Positions 1 to 8,374 of a stretch of 64,000 nucleotides of DNA are shown here, piece by piece. The notes under the pieces were generated by a model. That model made no database searches, was not told the DNA's origin, and saw nothing but the letters and a program-made list of their open reading frames with translations. A program made the translations under genes and the position numbers. Within the stretch, counting starts at the first letter, position 1. Each line of letters starts with the position of its first letter. This DNA is from Kurthia huakuii LAM0618. Its GTDB lineage: Bacteria; Bacillota; Bacilli; Bacillales_A; Planococcaceae. The stretch lies in assembly GCF_000505545.1 (NCBI RefSeq), contig NZ_AYTB01000017.1, forward strand, positions 170,216 through 234,215, read 5' to 3'.

Positions 1-1
1 C

Positions 2-196
2 TTAAGTTATTTAGGCTTAGGTGTACCACAACCAATGGCTTCTTGGGGTACGATGGCATCAGACGGGAACAACGCTTTAGATACTGCGCCGTGGCGTCTA
101 ATCTTCCCAGCGATTTTAATTTCGGTGACAATCTTTGCATTTAACGCAGTAGGCGATGGTTTACGCGATGCGTTAGATCCAAAACTTCGTAAATAA
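2..196 (+). CDS. oppC: OppC-type oligopeptide ABC transporter permease, C-terminal part only
   Basis: The reading frame is open from the left edge and encodes the last 64 residues of an inner permease subunit of the oligopeptide importer. The protein ends ...[11 protein letters not shown], as does the complete OppC at 5248-6165, and nearly all residues match that paralogue over this stretch, including the [16 protein letters not shown] segment. The tail contains the final membrane-spanning helix ([21 protein letters not shown]). oppD follows 20 bp downstream, so this is the end of a B-C-D-F style operon. The truncation comes from the window edge, not from mutation. Confidence 0.93.
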   Translation, partial: LSYLGLGVPQPMASWGTMASDGNNALDTAPWRLIFPAILISVTIFAFNAVGDGLRDALDPKLRK

Positions 197-216
197 ACAA
201 TAAAGTAGGTGAGAAA

Positions 217-1296
217 ATGAGTGAAAATTTATTAGAAGTTAAAAACTTAAAAATCAACTTCAAAACATATGCTGGTATCGTACAAGCCGTACGTGGCGTA
301 AACTTTGAAGTGAAACAAGGCGAAACACTTTGTATCGTAGGTGAATCAGGTTCAGGGAAATCTGTAACAAGTAATGCGTTAATGAAACTCATTCCTCAGC
401 CACCTGGTATCTATGAAGAAGGCCAGATTTTATTTGATGGTCGTGACCTCGTGCCAATGACTGAAAAAGAAATGACAAAAATTCGCGGTAATGAAATTGC
501 GATGATTTTCCAAGATCCAATGACAGCACTCAATCCAACGATGCGCATCGGGAAACAAATCATGGAAGTTATTTTAAAGCATAATAAAAATGTTTCAAAA
601 GCAGATGCAAAAAAACGTGCGATTGAATTGATTGACCAAGTGGGTATTCCATTCCCAGAGCAACGATTCAAGCAATATCCACATGAATTTTCAGGTGGTA
701 TGCGCCAACGTATCGTTATTGCCATTGCACTTGCAGCAGAACCAAAACTACTAATTGCCGATGAACCAACAACGGCGCTTGATGTAACAATCCAAGCGCA
801 AATCATCGAATTAATGAAGGAAATTCAACGTACCAGTAATACGGCGATTATTTTTATTACGCATGACCTTGGTGTTGTAGCTAATATTGCAGACCGCGTA
901 GCTGTTATGTATGCGGGGCAAATTGTCGAGTATGGTACAGCGAATGAAATTTTCTACAATCCAAAACATCCATATACGTGGGGTTTACTTGGCTCAATGC
1001 CAGACCTTGATAACGATGCAGATCAATTATTACGCACGATTCCAGGTTCGCCGCCGGATTTAATTCACCCGCCAAAAGGGGACGCATTTGCGGCGCGTAA
1101 TGAATACGCAATGCAAATCGATTATGAACAAGACCCACCAATGTTTGAAGTTAGCGCGACACATTTCGCAAAAACATGGTTATTACATCCTGATGCGCCA
1201 AATGTGCCGGTGCCAGAAGCGGTACGCAAACGTATTGAAGGATATATTCAAAAAAATAAAGAAGCAGGTATCGATTTAGGAAAGGTTGGTGAATAG
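217..1296 (+). CDS. oppD: Oligopeptide ABC transporter ATP-binding protein OppD (copy 1)
   Basis: One of two cytoplasmic ATPases that drive oligopeptide import through OppBC. Of its 359 residues, Walker A is GESGSGKS (42-49), the ABC signature SGGMRQR (159-165) and Walker B LLIADE (178-183). The C-terminal oligopeptide-transporter extension (about 265-345) carries GDAFAARN where many OppD/DppD proteins have a cysteine-rich GCPFAPRC motif, so the cysteines are absent; as I recall, Bacillus OppD also lacks them. A GTAGGTGAG ribosome site precedes the ATG. It lies between the OppC tail and oppF, which starts 1 bp after its stop. It is about 85% identical by eye to the copy at 6177-7256 over the ATPase domain, with no gaps there. 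Confidence 0.95.
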   Translation: MSENLLEVKNLKINFKTYAGIVQAVRGVNFEVKQGETLCIVGESGSGKSVTSNALMKLIPQPPGIYEEGQILFDGRDLVPMTEKEMTKIRGNEIAMIFQDPMTALNPTMRIGKQIMEVILKHNKNVSKADAKKRAIELIDQVGIPFPEQRFKQYPHEFSGGMRQRIVIAIALAAEPKLLIADEPTTALDVTIQAQIIELMKEIQRTSNTAIIFITHDLGVVANIADRVAVMYAGQIVEYGTANEIFYNPKHPYTWGLLGSMPDLDNDADQLLRTIPGSPPDLIHPPKGDAFAARNEYAMQIDYEQDPPMFEVSATHFAKTWLLHPDAPNVPVPEAVRKRIEGYIQKNKEAGIDLGKVGE

Positions 1297-1297
1297 A

Positions 1298-2197
1298 ATG
1301 GCAGAAAAGATTTTAGAAGTTAAAAATTTAAAACAGCATTTCGGTTCAATCAAAGCCGTAGATGGTATCAGCTTCGATGTTTATGAAGGTGAAACACTCG
1401 GTCTTGTAGGAGAATCTGGCTGTGGTAAATCGACAACTGGTCGTTCAATTATTCGCCTGTATGATATTACAGATGGGGAGATTACATTCCAAGGGAAAAA
1501 TATCCACGGAAAAAAATCAAAAAAAGAGTTAAAGCAATTTAACAAAGAGATGCAAATGATTTTCCAAGATCCATATGCGTCATTAAACCCTCGTATGACT
1601 GCTGGTGAAATCATTGCAGAAGGATTTGATATTCATGGGATGTATAAAAATAAAAAAGAACGTAAAGAAAAAATCGGTACGTTGTTGGAATCAGTAGGGT
1701 TAAATCGTGAGCACGCAAATCGCTATGCACATGAATTCTCAGGTGGTCAACGTCAGCGTATTGGAATTGCACGTGCATTAAGCTTGGACCCATCATTTAT
1801 TATTGCCGATGAGCCGATTTCGGCACTTGATGTATCGATTCAAGCGCAAGTTGTCAATTTATTACGCCAACTGCAAAAAGAACGTGGTTTAACGTACTTA
1901 TTTATTGCGCATGATTTATCAATGGTAAAATATATCTCAGACCGTATTGCCGTAATGCGCCGTGGTAAAATTGTTGAACTAGGTACTGCTGAAGATATTT
2001 ACAATTATCCGGTACATCCGTATACAAAATCGTTATTATCAGCGATTCCATTACCGGATCCGATTTCAGAGGCAACACGCACACGTATTCCATATGAGCA
2101 TGAAGAAGTCGGTGATGATGCGAAAAGCCATGAAGTATTCCCGGGACATTTTGTATTTGGTACGGATGCACAAGTGAAAGAATGGTATACACATTAA
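1298..2197 (+). CDS. oppF: Oligopeptide ABC transporter ATP-binding protein OppF (copy 1)
   Basis: Second ATPase of the oligopeptide importer, 299 residues. Walker A is GESGCGKST (38-46), the signature SGGQRQR (148-154) and Walker B FIIADE (167-172); the C-terminal oligopeptide/dipeptide extension contains [15 protein letters not shown]. The start chosen is ATG 1298, 1 bp after the oppD stop, with AAAGG about 12 bp upstream inside oppD; an in-frame TTG/GTG extension to 1286 is less likely because the paralogue also begins MAEKILEV. A strong terminator follows at 2233. Walker A has Cys where copy 2 has Ser, a neutral change. Confidence 0.95.
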   Translation: MAEKILEVKNLKQHFGSIKAVDGISFDVYEGETLGLVGESGCGKSTTGRSIIRLYDITDGEITFQGKNIHGKKSKKELKQFNKEMQMIFQDPYASLNPRMTAGEIIAEGFDIHGMYKNKKERKEKIGTLLESVGLNREHANRYAHEFSGGQRQRIGIARALSLDPSFIIADEPISALDVSIQAQVVNLLRQLQKERGLTYLFIAHDLSMVKYISDRIAVMRRGKIVELGTAEDIYNYPVHPYTKSLLSAIPLPDPISEATRTRIPYEHEEVGDDAKSHEVFPGHFVFGTDAQVKEWYTH

Positions 2198-2232
2198 TTT
2201 TTACTAGAAAATAAAGTATTCATTTAATAGTC

Positions 2233-2270
2233 AAAAAAAGCGTTCTAACAATTGTTGGAACGCTTTTTTA
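2233..2270 (+). terminator. Intrinsic terminator after oppF copy 1
   Basis: Perfect 12-bp inverted repeat AAAAAAGCGTTC / GAACGCTTTTTT around a short AT-rich loop, ending in a T run. It lies 36 bp past the oppF stop and separates the ATPase genes from oppA. Confidence 0.9.
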
Positions 2271-2362
2271 ATACAATTTTATGTATAAATATTACGGAAT
2301 TCATAATATTCTTAAATAATGTTGAAATGAATGAAAGAGCTTCAAATGGTTTAAATTAAGAT

Positions 2363-2377
2363 AATTTTCGGAAAAGT
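2363..2377 (+). promoter_or_regulatory. CodY-like box upstream of oppA copy 1
   Basis: AATTTTCGGAAAAGT differs from the CodY consensus AATTTTCWGAAAATT at two positions. It lies about 35-50 bp upstream of the extended -10 element of oppA. A second core follows at 2390-2404. Confidence 0.6.
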
Positions 2378-2389
2378 TTATATATTTGT

Positions 2390-2404
2390 TTTTTTCTGAA
2401 AAGA
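2390..2404 (+). promoter_or_regulatory. Second CodY-like core overlapping the oppA -35 region
   Basis: The 11-bp core TTTTCTGAAAA is a perfect match to the centre of the CodY consensus, with weak outer bases. It covers the place where the -35 box of the 2409-2417 promoter would lie, so binding there should repress. Confidence 0.5.
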
Positions 2405-2408
2405 ATTT

Positions 2409-2417
2409 TGGTATAGT
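2409..2417 (+). promoter_or_regulatory. Extended -10 promoter of oppA copy 1
   Basis: TGGTATAGT fits the extended -10 form TGnTATAAT with one mismatch. No good -35 hexamer is visible at the right distance (TTGTTT lies 20 bp upstream), which is usual for extended -10 promoters. Confidence 0.55.
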
Positions 2418-2479
2418 ATAGGTAGTTACTGATTAAGGTGGTAACGGAAAAATGTGTGAAATAGATAAGGGGGATAACA

Positions 2480-4123
2480 ATGAAGAAAAAGTTCTCATTA
2501 CTTGTTTTATTAGCATCATTAATGCTTGTTCTTGCAGCTTGTGGTTTTGGTGGCAGCGATGACAAGTCAGATGGCGACAAATCATCAGGTGGCGATAATT
2601 CAGCTGACAAAACGTTGAATTTATCAATCGCTACAGAACCACCATCATTAAACCCGCAAAAGGCGACAGATAGTACTTCAGGTTCTATCATCCGAAATAC
2701 GTTTGAAGGTTTAACACGCGTGGACAATAAAGGGGAAATTCAAAACGCAGCAGCAGAAGAGGTAAAAGTTAGCGACGATAAATTAACTTATACATTCAAA
2801 CTTCGTGATGCAAAATGGACAAATGGTGATCCTGTAGTAGCAGGCGATTTCGCTTACGCTTGGAAATGGGCATTAGATCCAAAAAATGCCTCTGAGTATG
2901 CATCAATCTTATACCCAATCAAAGGCGCTCAAGTGTACAATGAAGGTAAAGGTAAAGTAGAAGATTTAGGCATTAAAGTAGTAGATGATAAAACGTTAGA
3001 AGTAACACTTGAAAACCCAACACCATACTTCTTAGAATTAACGGCATTCTACACGTACATGCCTGTAAATGAAAAAGTAGTTAAAGACAATAAAAACTGG
3101 TTCTCTGAAGCAGGCGATAAATATGTAACAAACGGTCCATTTACATTAGATGAATGGAAACATAACGACTCAATTACTTTAAAGAAAAACGAAGATTACT
3201 GGGATAAAGACAATGTAGCGTTATCAACAGTAAATGTAAAAATGATTGAATCATCAGCAACAGCAAACCGTGAGTTTGATAGCGGAAACTTAGATTATCT
3301 AGGCTCTCCGTACAACGTTATATCTTTAGATAAAATGAACACGTACAAAGACCAAGGTGTTTTAAAATCTCAACCATACGCAGCTGTGTATGAGTACAAA
3401 TTAAACACAACTGAAGGTCCAACGAAAAACGTTAACATTCGTAAAGCGTTAGCGATGTCAATCGACCGCGAAGCGTTAATTAAAAACGTGTTAAAAGGTA
3501 GTCAAACACCAGCAATGGCGGATGTTCCTGTAGCTATCGCAGGATTTGAAAATGATAACAACTTATTCGAAGGTAACAACACAGCAGAAGCGAAAAAATA
3601 CCTTGAAAAGGGTCTTAAAGAATTAGGTCTTAAAGATGCTTCTGAATTAAAAATCGCGATTTCAATCAACACAGATGAAGGCCACGCTTCAATTGCGCAA
3701 TTCATTCAAGAAGGGTGGAAGAAAAACTTACGTATCGAAACAACAATCGATAATGCTGAGTGGCAAGTGTATTTAGATAAAGTTTCGGCTCTAGATTACC
3801 AAGTTGGTCGTATGGGTTGGATTGCTGACTACAACGATGCTTACTCATTCTTAGAGCGTTATGACACAGCTAAAAACGGTAACAACGATACTGGCTGGGA
3901 AAACAAAGAATACAAAGATTTAATGACTAAAGCTGTAAAAGAAACAGATGAAGAAAAACGTATGGAATATTTAAAAGACGGTCAAAAAATCCTGATGGAT
4001 GAAATGCCTGTTATTCCAATTTACTTCTATTCTAACGAATACGTAGCAAAAGATTACGTGAAAAACATGGCACCAGATAAACTTGGTAACATTAGCTTGA
4101 AAGAAGTAGATATTGAAAAATAA
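2480..4123 (+). CDS. oppA: Oligopeptide-binding lipoprotein OppA (copy 1)
   Basis: Extracytoplasmic solute-binding protein (family 5) that captures peptides for OppBCDF. Its 547 residues begin with a lipoprotein signal peptide (MKKKFSLLVLLASLMLVLAAC) with lipobox LAAC and the lipidated Cys at 21. A low-complexity Gly/Ser/Asp linker follows (22-45), then the family-5 domain, including EPPSLNPQKATDS near the mature N terminus. The ATG is preceded by AAGGGGGAT. The gene has its own promoter and terminator and sits after oppDF instead of at the head of the operon as in B. subtilis opp. The paralogue at 8375 is collinear but clearly more diverged than the ATPases are, suggesting different peptide preferences. 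Confidence 0.95.
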   Translation: MKKKFSLLVLLASLMLVLAACGFGGSDDKSDGDKSSGGDNSADKTLNLSIATEPPSLNPQKATDSTSGSIIRNTFEGLTRVDNKGEIQNAAAEEVKVSDDKLTYTFKLRDAKWTNGDPVVAGDFAYAWKWALDPKNASEYASILYPIKGAQVYNEGKGKVEDLGIKVVDDKTLEVTLENPTPYFLELTAFYTYMPVNEKVVKDNKNWFSEAGDKYVTNGPFTLDEWKHNDSITLKKNEDYWDKDNVALSTVNVKMIESSATANREFDSGNLDYLGSPYNVISLDKMNTYKDQGVLKSQPYAAVYEYKLNTTEGPTKNVNIRKALAMSIDREALIKNVLKGSQTPAMADVPVAIAGFENDNNLFEGNNTAEAKKYLEKGLKELGLKDASELKIAISINTDEGHASIAQFIQEGWKKNLRIETTIDNAEWQVYLDKVSALDYQVGRMGWIADYNDAYSFLERYDTAKNGNNDTGWENKEYKDLMTKAVKETDEEKRMEYLKDGQKILMDEMPVIPIYFYSNEYVAKDYVKNMAPDKLGNISLKEVDIEK

Positions 4124-4152
4124 GATTATGAGTAACACATAATCACACTGAC

Positions 4153-4190
4153 AAAGCTGTTTATAATCATTGATTATGAGCAGCTTTTAT
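4153..4190 (+). terminator. Terminator after oppA copy 1
   Basis: Hairpin with outer stem AAAGCTG / CAGCTTT and inner stem ATAATCA / TGATTAT, followed by TTTTATTATTT. It lies 30 bp after the oppA stop. Confidence 0.8.
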
Positions 4191-4225
4191 TATTTCTAAA
4201 ATAGGACATGAAATCTATAGATTTG

Positions 4226-4234
4226 TGGTATAGA
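4226..4234 (+). promoter_or_regulatory. Possible extended -10 promoter for the second opp operon
   Basis: TGGTATAGA resembles an extended -10 element and lies about 85 bp upstream of oppB. No convincing -35 box was found. A short inverted repeat CATTG/CAATG (about 4274-4289) lies between it and the gene. Confidence 0.35.
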
Positions 4235-4318
4235 TTGTCGAAGTAGTTGTCGCACTAGCCAACGGGAACCGGTCATTGAATAGACAATGGCTGACGTACA
4301 ATAGAATGGAGGGTTTTT

Positions 4319-5251
4319 ATGCTTAAGTATATTCTGAAGCGGTTTGTGTATATATTTATCGCACTGTTTCTCATTATTACGATTACATTCTTCCTCATGC
4401 GTTTAGCTCCTGGTAGTCCATTTGCATCCGAGAAAAGCTTCCCACCAGAAATTGAGGCACAATTAAATGCAGAGTATGGGCTCGATAATCCATGGTATAT
4501 ACAATATAAGGATTATTTAATATCAACAGCTCAATTAGATTTTGGTGAGTCGATGAAATATAAAGGGCGCTCAACAAATGACATGATTGCAGAAAGTTTC
4601 CCAATATCGTTGACACTTGGCGTTGAAGCGATGATTTTAGCAGTCGGACTCGGCGTATTGTTTGGCTCAGTTGCAGCTCTGTATCACAATCGGGGTGTCG
4701 ATTATGTCGTCACGACGATAGCAGTCCTCGGTATATCTGTTCCATCGTTTATTTTAGCTGGGCTTTTGCAATATTTCCTTGGACTAAAATTACAGCTATT
4801 CCCAATAAGTGGATGGAATGGCTTTATATATAGTATTTTGCCAGCGACGGCTATTGCGGTGACGCATATGGGCTTTATTGCAAAACTTGTACGTTCGTCA
4901 ATGCTTGAACAAAACAATAGTGAATATGTCAAAATGGCACGTTCAAAAGGATTATCAAAGTGGGGCGTGTTATTCAAACACTCATTGCGTAATGCCTTAC
5001 TACCGGTTGTCACATATTTAGCACCATTATTTGCCGGTGTTATTACGGGGAGTTTCATTGTCGAGCAAATCTTTGCTATCCCCGGACTAGGGAAGTACTT
5101 TGTTACGAGTATTACGAACCGCGACTACACCGTTATTATGGGTACGACGGTATTCTACTCAATCATTCTGCTACTTGCGGTGCTAATTGTTGATATTTTA
5201 TACGGATTTATTGATCCACGCATCAAGCTCAGAGGAGGCAAAAAAGCATGA
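4319..5251 (+). CDS. oppB: Oligopeptide ABC transporter permease OppB
   Basis: Membrane permease of the peptide importer, 310 residues with about six transmembrane segments. The first, [27 protein letters not shown], is typical of OppB/DppB. The cytoplasmic coupling-helix (EAA-type) segment is visible as [14 protein letters not shown] followed by [13 protein letters not shown]. The ATG is preceded by GGAGGG. It overlaps oppC by 4 bp (ATGA), indicating translational coupling. It is the first gene of the second set; the matching OppB of the first set lies outside the window. Confidence 0.95.
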   Translation: MLKYILKRFVYIFIALFLIITITFFLMRLAPGSPFASEKSFPPEIEAQLNAEYGLDNPWYIQYKDYLISTAQLDFGESMKYKGRSTNDMIAESFPISLTLGVEAMILAVGLGVLFGSVAALYHNRGVDYVVTTIAVLGISVPSFILAGLLQYFLGLKLQLFPISGWNGFIYSILPATAIAVTHMGFIAKLVRSSMLEQNNSEYVKMARSKGLSKWGVLFKHSLRNALLPVVTYLAPLFAGVITGSFIVEQIFAIPGLGKYFVTSITNRDYTVIMGTTVFYSIILLLAVLIVDILYGFIDPRIKLRGGKKA

Positions 5252-6165
5252 CACAACAAATCCCAAAAGAGAAGTTTAATATTGTTGGCGGAAATCATGC
5301 GGCAACTGATCAGCTCGCTGCAAAATCCGTATCATTTTGGAAGGAAGTGTGGCTACGCTTTGGTCACAATAAGCTTGCTATCGTAGGCATTATTATTTTA
5401 ATTATTGTTGCAATAATGGCAATTTTTGTGCCGATATTTTCACCGTACACGTATAGTCAACAACTGGGTGTTTACAACGGTCCGCCATCTGCAAAAAACT
5501 GGTTTGGTACAGATGACCTCGGTCGAGATGTTTTTACACGCGTATGGTATGGCGCTAGAATTTCTCTATTTATTGGTATTACAGCAGCTGTCATTGATTT
5601 AATTATCGGTGTATTATGGGGTTCGGTTTCAGGGCTTGTTGGTGGTCGTGTTGATGATATTATGATGCGTATTGCCGATGTGTTAACAGCTGTGCCATAT
5701 CTTTTAGTAGTTATTATTTTGCTAGTTGTGTTAAAACCAGGTTTAGTGCCCATCATTATCGCATTATCGATTACCGGTTGGGTCAACATGGCGCGTATTG
5801 TACGTGGTGAAGTATTATCAATCAAAAATCAAGAATATGTCTTAGCAGCACGTACACTTGGAGCTTCGACAGCTCATATCATTTCGAAGCATTTAATTCC
5901 GAATGCATTAGGTGCTATTTTAGTAACGATGACATTAACGATTCCAAGCGCTATTTTTACCGAAGCCTTTTTAAGCTTCTTAGGTTTAGGGGTGCCACAA
6001 CCAATGGCTTCTTGGGGTACAATGGCATCAGATGGTAACAATGCGATTGATACAGCGCCGTGGCGTTTGATTTTCCCGGCAGTTTTGATTTCCATAACAA
6101 TTTTTGCATTTAATGCAGTCGGCGATGGCCTTCGTGATGCGCTCGATCCAAAACTACGAAAATAG
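5248..6165 (+). CDS. oppC: Oligopeptide ABC transporter permease OppC
   Basis: Second permease subunit, 305 residues. A cytoplasmic N terminus of about 40 residues leads into a first transmembrane helix ([22 protein letters not shown]), then the [20 protein letters not shown] segment typical of OppC/DppC. The coupling segment is [27 protein letters not shown]. It starts inside the oppB stop codon and is followed 11 bp later by oppD. Its C-terminal 64 residues are almost identical to the partial OppC at the left edge of the window. Confidence 0.95.
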   Translation: MTQQIPKEKFNIVGGNHAATDQLAAKSVSFWKEVWLRFGHNKLAIVGIIILIIVAIMAIFVPIFSPYTYSQQLGVYNGPPSAKNWFGTDDLGRDVFTRVWYGARISLFIGITAAVIDLIIGVLWGSVSGLVGGRVDDIMMRIADVLTAVPYLLVVIILLVVLKPGLVPIIIALSITGWVNMARIVRGEVLSIKNQEYVLAARTLGASTAHIISKHLIPNALGAILVTMTLTIPSAIFTEAFLSFLGLGVPQPMASWGTMASDGNNAIDTAPWRLIFPAVLISITIFAFNAVGDGLRDALDPKLRK

Positions 6166-6176
6166 AGGTGACGACA

Positions 6177-7256
6177 ATGGGTGAAACGATTTTAGAAGTC
6201 AATAATTTAAAAATAAACTTTAAAACGTATGCGGGCCTTGTCCAAGCCGTACGCGGGGTTAATTTTTCGCTTGAAAAAGGAAAAACGCTTGCAATCGTAG
6301 GTGAATCAGGTTCGGGAAAGTCGGTAACAAGTAATGCCATTATGAAATTGATACCGCAGCCGCCAGCCATTTATGCAGAAGGTGAAATCTTATTTAATGG
6401 TAAAAATTTAGTCACAGCAACGGAAAAGGAAATGACGAAAATTCGTGGTAATGATATCGCGATGATTTTCCAAGATCCGATGACGGCGCTTAATCCGACG
6501 ATGCGTGTTGGGAAGCAAATTATGGAAGTTATTTTAAAGCATAATAAAAAAGCTTCAAAGGCAGAGGCAAAAAAACGCGCAATTGAATTACTTACTGAAG
6601 TAGGAATTCCATTTCCCGAACAGCGTTTTAAGCAACATCCACATGAATTTTCAGGTGGGATGCGCCAGCGTGTTGTAATTGCGATTGCGCTTGCAGCAGA
6701 GCCTAAAATTTTAATCGCCGATGAGCCGACAACAGCACTTGATGTCACGATTCAAGCACAGATTTTAGAGTTGATGAAGCAAATTCAGCGCACGAGTGAG
6801 ACGTCGATTATTTTTATTACGCATGATTTGGGCGTTGTAGCAAATGTGGCTGATACCGTAGCGGTTATGTATGCAGGACAAATTGTTGAATATGGCACCG
6901 CCAATGAAATTTTCTACAATCCTAAACACCCTTATACATGGGGGCTATTAGGTTCGATGCCAGATCTCGATAACGAGGCCGATGAATTGTTGCGTACGAT
7001 TCCAGGCTCACCGCCGGATTTAATTCATCCACCAAAAGGGGATGCGTTTGCGGCGCGCAATGAATTTGCACTCGCAATTGATTATGAGCAGGAGCCACCA
7101 ATGTTTCAAGTGAGTGAAACGCATTTTGCAAAAACGTGGTTATTGCATCCTGATGCACCGCATGTACCAATACCAGAGGCAGTGCGCAAGCGAATCGAAG
7201 GCTATTTAGAGAAAAATGATGAAGTAGGCAGCGAACTTGGAAAGGGTGGCGACTAG
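6177..7256 (+). CDS. oppD: Oligopeptide ABC transporter ATP-binding protein OppD (copy 2)
   Basis: ATPase of the second importer, 359 residues. It has Walker A GESGSGKS, signature SGGMRQR and Walker B ILIADE at the same positions as copy 1, and the same cysteine-free GDAFAARN motif in the C-terminal extension. The start chosen is ATG 6177, 6 bp after AGAGGTG; an in-frame GTG at 6168 forms part of that ribosome site. It is collinear with copy 1 without gaps in the ATPase domain, but third codon positions differ widely, so the duplication is old. Confidence 0.95.
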   Translation: MGETILEVNNLKINFKTYAGLVQAVRGVNFSLEKGKTLAIVGESGSGKSVTSNAIMKLIPQPPAIYAEGEILFNGKNLVTATEKEMTKIRGNDIAMIFQDPMTALNPTMRVGKQIMEVILKHNKKASKAEAKKRAIELLTEVGIPFPEQRFKQHPHEFSGGMRQRVVIAIALAAEPKILIADEPTTALDVTIQAQILELMKQIQRTSETSIIFITHDLGVVANVADTVAVMYAGQIVEYGTANEIFYNPKHPYTWGLLGSMPDLDNEADELLRTIPGSPPDLIHPPKGDAFAARNEFALAIDYEQEPPMFQVSETHFAKTWLLHPDAPHVPIPEAVRKRIEGYLEKNDEVGSELGKGGD

Positions 7257-7257
7257 T

Positions 7258-8175
7258 ATGGCGGAAAAGATTTTAGAAGTGAAAGATTTGAAGCAACACT
7301 TCGGTTCGATTAAGGCAGTTGATGGTATTAGCTTTGATGTTTACAAAGGAGAAACATTGGGTCTTGTTGGAGAATCTGGTTCAGGTAAATCAACAACAGG
7401 GCGTTCGATTATTCGTTTGTATAATATTACAGGTGGGGAGATTACATTTAATGGTCGCAATGTCCAAGATAAAATGTCTGCCAAAGAACTGCGTAGCTTT
7501 AATAAGGAAATGCAAATGATTTTCCAAGATCCCTATGCATCGCTCAATCCACGTATGACAGCTGGCGAGATTATTTCTGAAGGCTTTGAAATTCATGGCA
7601 TGTATAAAAATAAAAAAGAGCGTCGTGAGCGTGTCGGTATGCTACTAGAAGCGGTTGGGCTAAATCGCGAACATGCGAACCGCTATGCGCATGAGTTTTC
7701 AGGTGGGCAACGTCAGCGGATTGGCATTGCACGTGCGCTAAGTTTAGAACCATCGTTTATTATTGCCGATGAACCGATTTCGGCGCTAGATGTATCGATT
7801 CAAGCACAGGTCGTTAATTTATTAAAGCAGCTACAAAAGGAACGTAATTTAACGTATTTATTTATCGCGCATGATTTGTCGATGGTGAAATACATTTCAG
7901 ATCGTATTGCGGTGATGCATCATGGAAAGCTTGTTGAAATTGGTACTTCGGAGGATATTTACAATTATCCGGTACATCCATATACGAAGTCATTATTATC
8001 AGCCATTCCATTACCGGATCCATTATCAGAAGCAACGCGCCAACGTATTCCGTATAAAGATGAAGAAGTAGGTGGTGAGCCAACTGTTCATGAAGTGTTT
8101 GAAGGACACTTTGTTTATGGCACAGATGAACAGATTAGTCGTTGGTACACCGGTAAAAAAGTTAAATTACAATAA
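7258..8175 (+). CDS. oppF: Oligopeptide ABC transporter ATP-binding protein OppF (copy 2)
   Basis: ATPase partner of OppD, 305 residues. Walker A is GESGSGKST, signature SGGQRQR, Walker B FIIADE. The ATG at 7258 lies 1 bp after the oppD stop with AAAGGGTGG upstream, the same arrangement as in copy 1; a GTG/TTG-type extension to 7237 is rejected for that reason. The C terminus (VFEGHFVYGTDEQISRWYTG) is a few residues longer than in copy 1. A terminator follows at 8188. Confidence 0.95.
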   Translation: MAEKILEVKDLKQHFGSIKAVDGISFDVYKGETLGLVGESGSGKSTTGRSIIRLYNITGGEITFNGRNVQDKMSAKELRSFNKEMQMIFQDPYASLNPRMTAGEIISEGFEIHGMYKNKKERRERVGMLLEAVGLNREHANRYAHEFSGGQRQRIGIARALSLEPSFIIADEPISALDVSIQAQVVNLLKQLQKERNLTYLFIAHDLSMVKYISDRIAVMHHGKLVEIGTSEDIYNYPVHPYTKSLLSAIPLPDPLSEATRQRIPYKDEEVGGEPTVHEVFEGHFVYGTDEQISRWYTGKKVKLQ

Positions 8176-8187
8176 CTTTAAAGGGAC

Positions 8188-8222
8188 ATCAACCTGTGCA
8201 TTTTGCATAGGTTGATTTTTTT
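8188..8222 (+). terminator. Terminator after oppF copy 2
   Basis: Stem ATCAACCT(G)TGCA / TGCAT-AGGTTGAT with a tight T loop, then seven T. It mirrors the terminator after oppF copy 1 in position but not in sequence. Confidence 0.88.
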
Positions 8223-8284
8223 GAATAGAAATAAGTATATGGGCCCCTGTTATTAGATGAATAAATGAATCGAAAATCAGTATA

Positions 8285-8312
8285 TTGCAGAACTAGATAT
8301 TTATGGTAAAAT
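8285..8312 (+). promoter_or_regulatory. Promoter of oppA copy 2
   Basis: TTGCAG (8285-8290), 16-bp spacer, TAAAAT (8307-8312) preceded by TGG, giving an extended -10. A second TATAAT at 8324-8329 with TTATGG 17 bp upstream is an alternative; that one would be covered by the CodY-like box. Confidence 0.6.
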
Positions 8313-8327
8313 ACTTTTAGGGTTATA

Positions 8328-8342
8328 ATTTTTTAGAAAATT
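8328..8342 (+). promoter_or_regulatory. CodY-like box in front of oppA copy 2
   Basis: ATTTTTTAGAAAATT differs from AATTTTCWGAAAATT at two positions. It overlaps the downstream -10 candidate and forms the left part of a larger inverted repeat (8330-8358). Confidence 0.5.
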
Positions 8343-8358
8343 AACTATTTTCTAAAAA
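8330..8358 (+). repeat. 12-bp perfect inverted repeat in the oppA leader
   Basis: Arms TTTTTAGAAAAT and ATTTTCTAAAAA around the 5-nt loop TAACT, ending 3 bp before the AAAGGGGAT ribosome site. In RNA it would form a stable 5-prime hairpin just above the ribosome site; in DNA it is a possible operator. There is no T run, so it is not a terminator. Confidence 0.7.
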
Positions 8359-8374
8359 CAAAGGGGATGACAAC

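Noticed and set aside
411..806. Minus-strand open frame within oppD
   Set aside because: The same shadow frame appears in the second oppD copy, as expected of antisense of a conserved gene; no ribosome site.
217..8175. Assembly artefact as the cause of the doubled opp genes
   Set aside because: The copies differ at many synonymous positions and the leaders, terminators and OppA proteins are clearly different.
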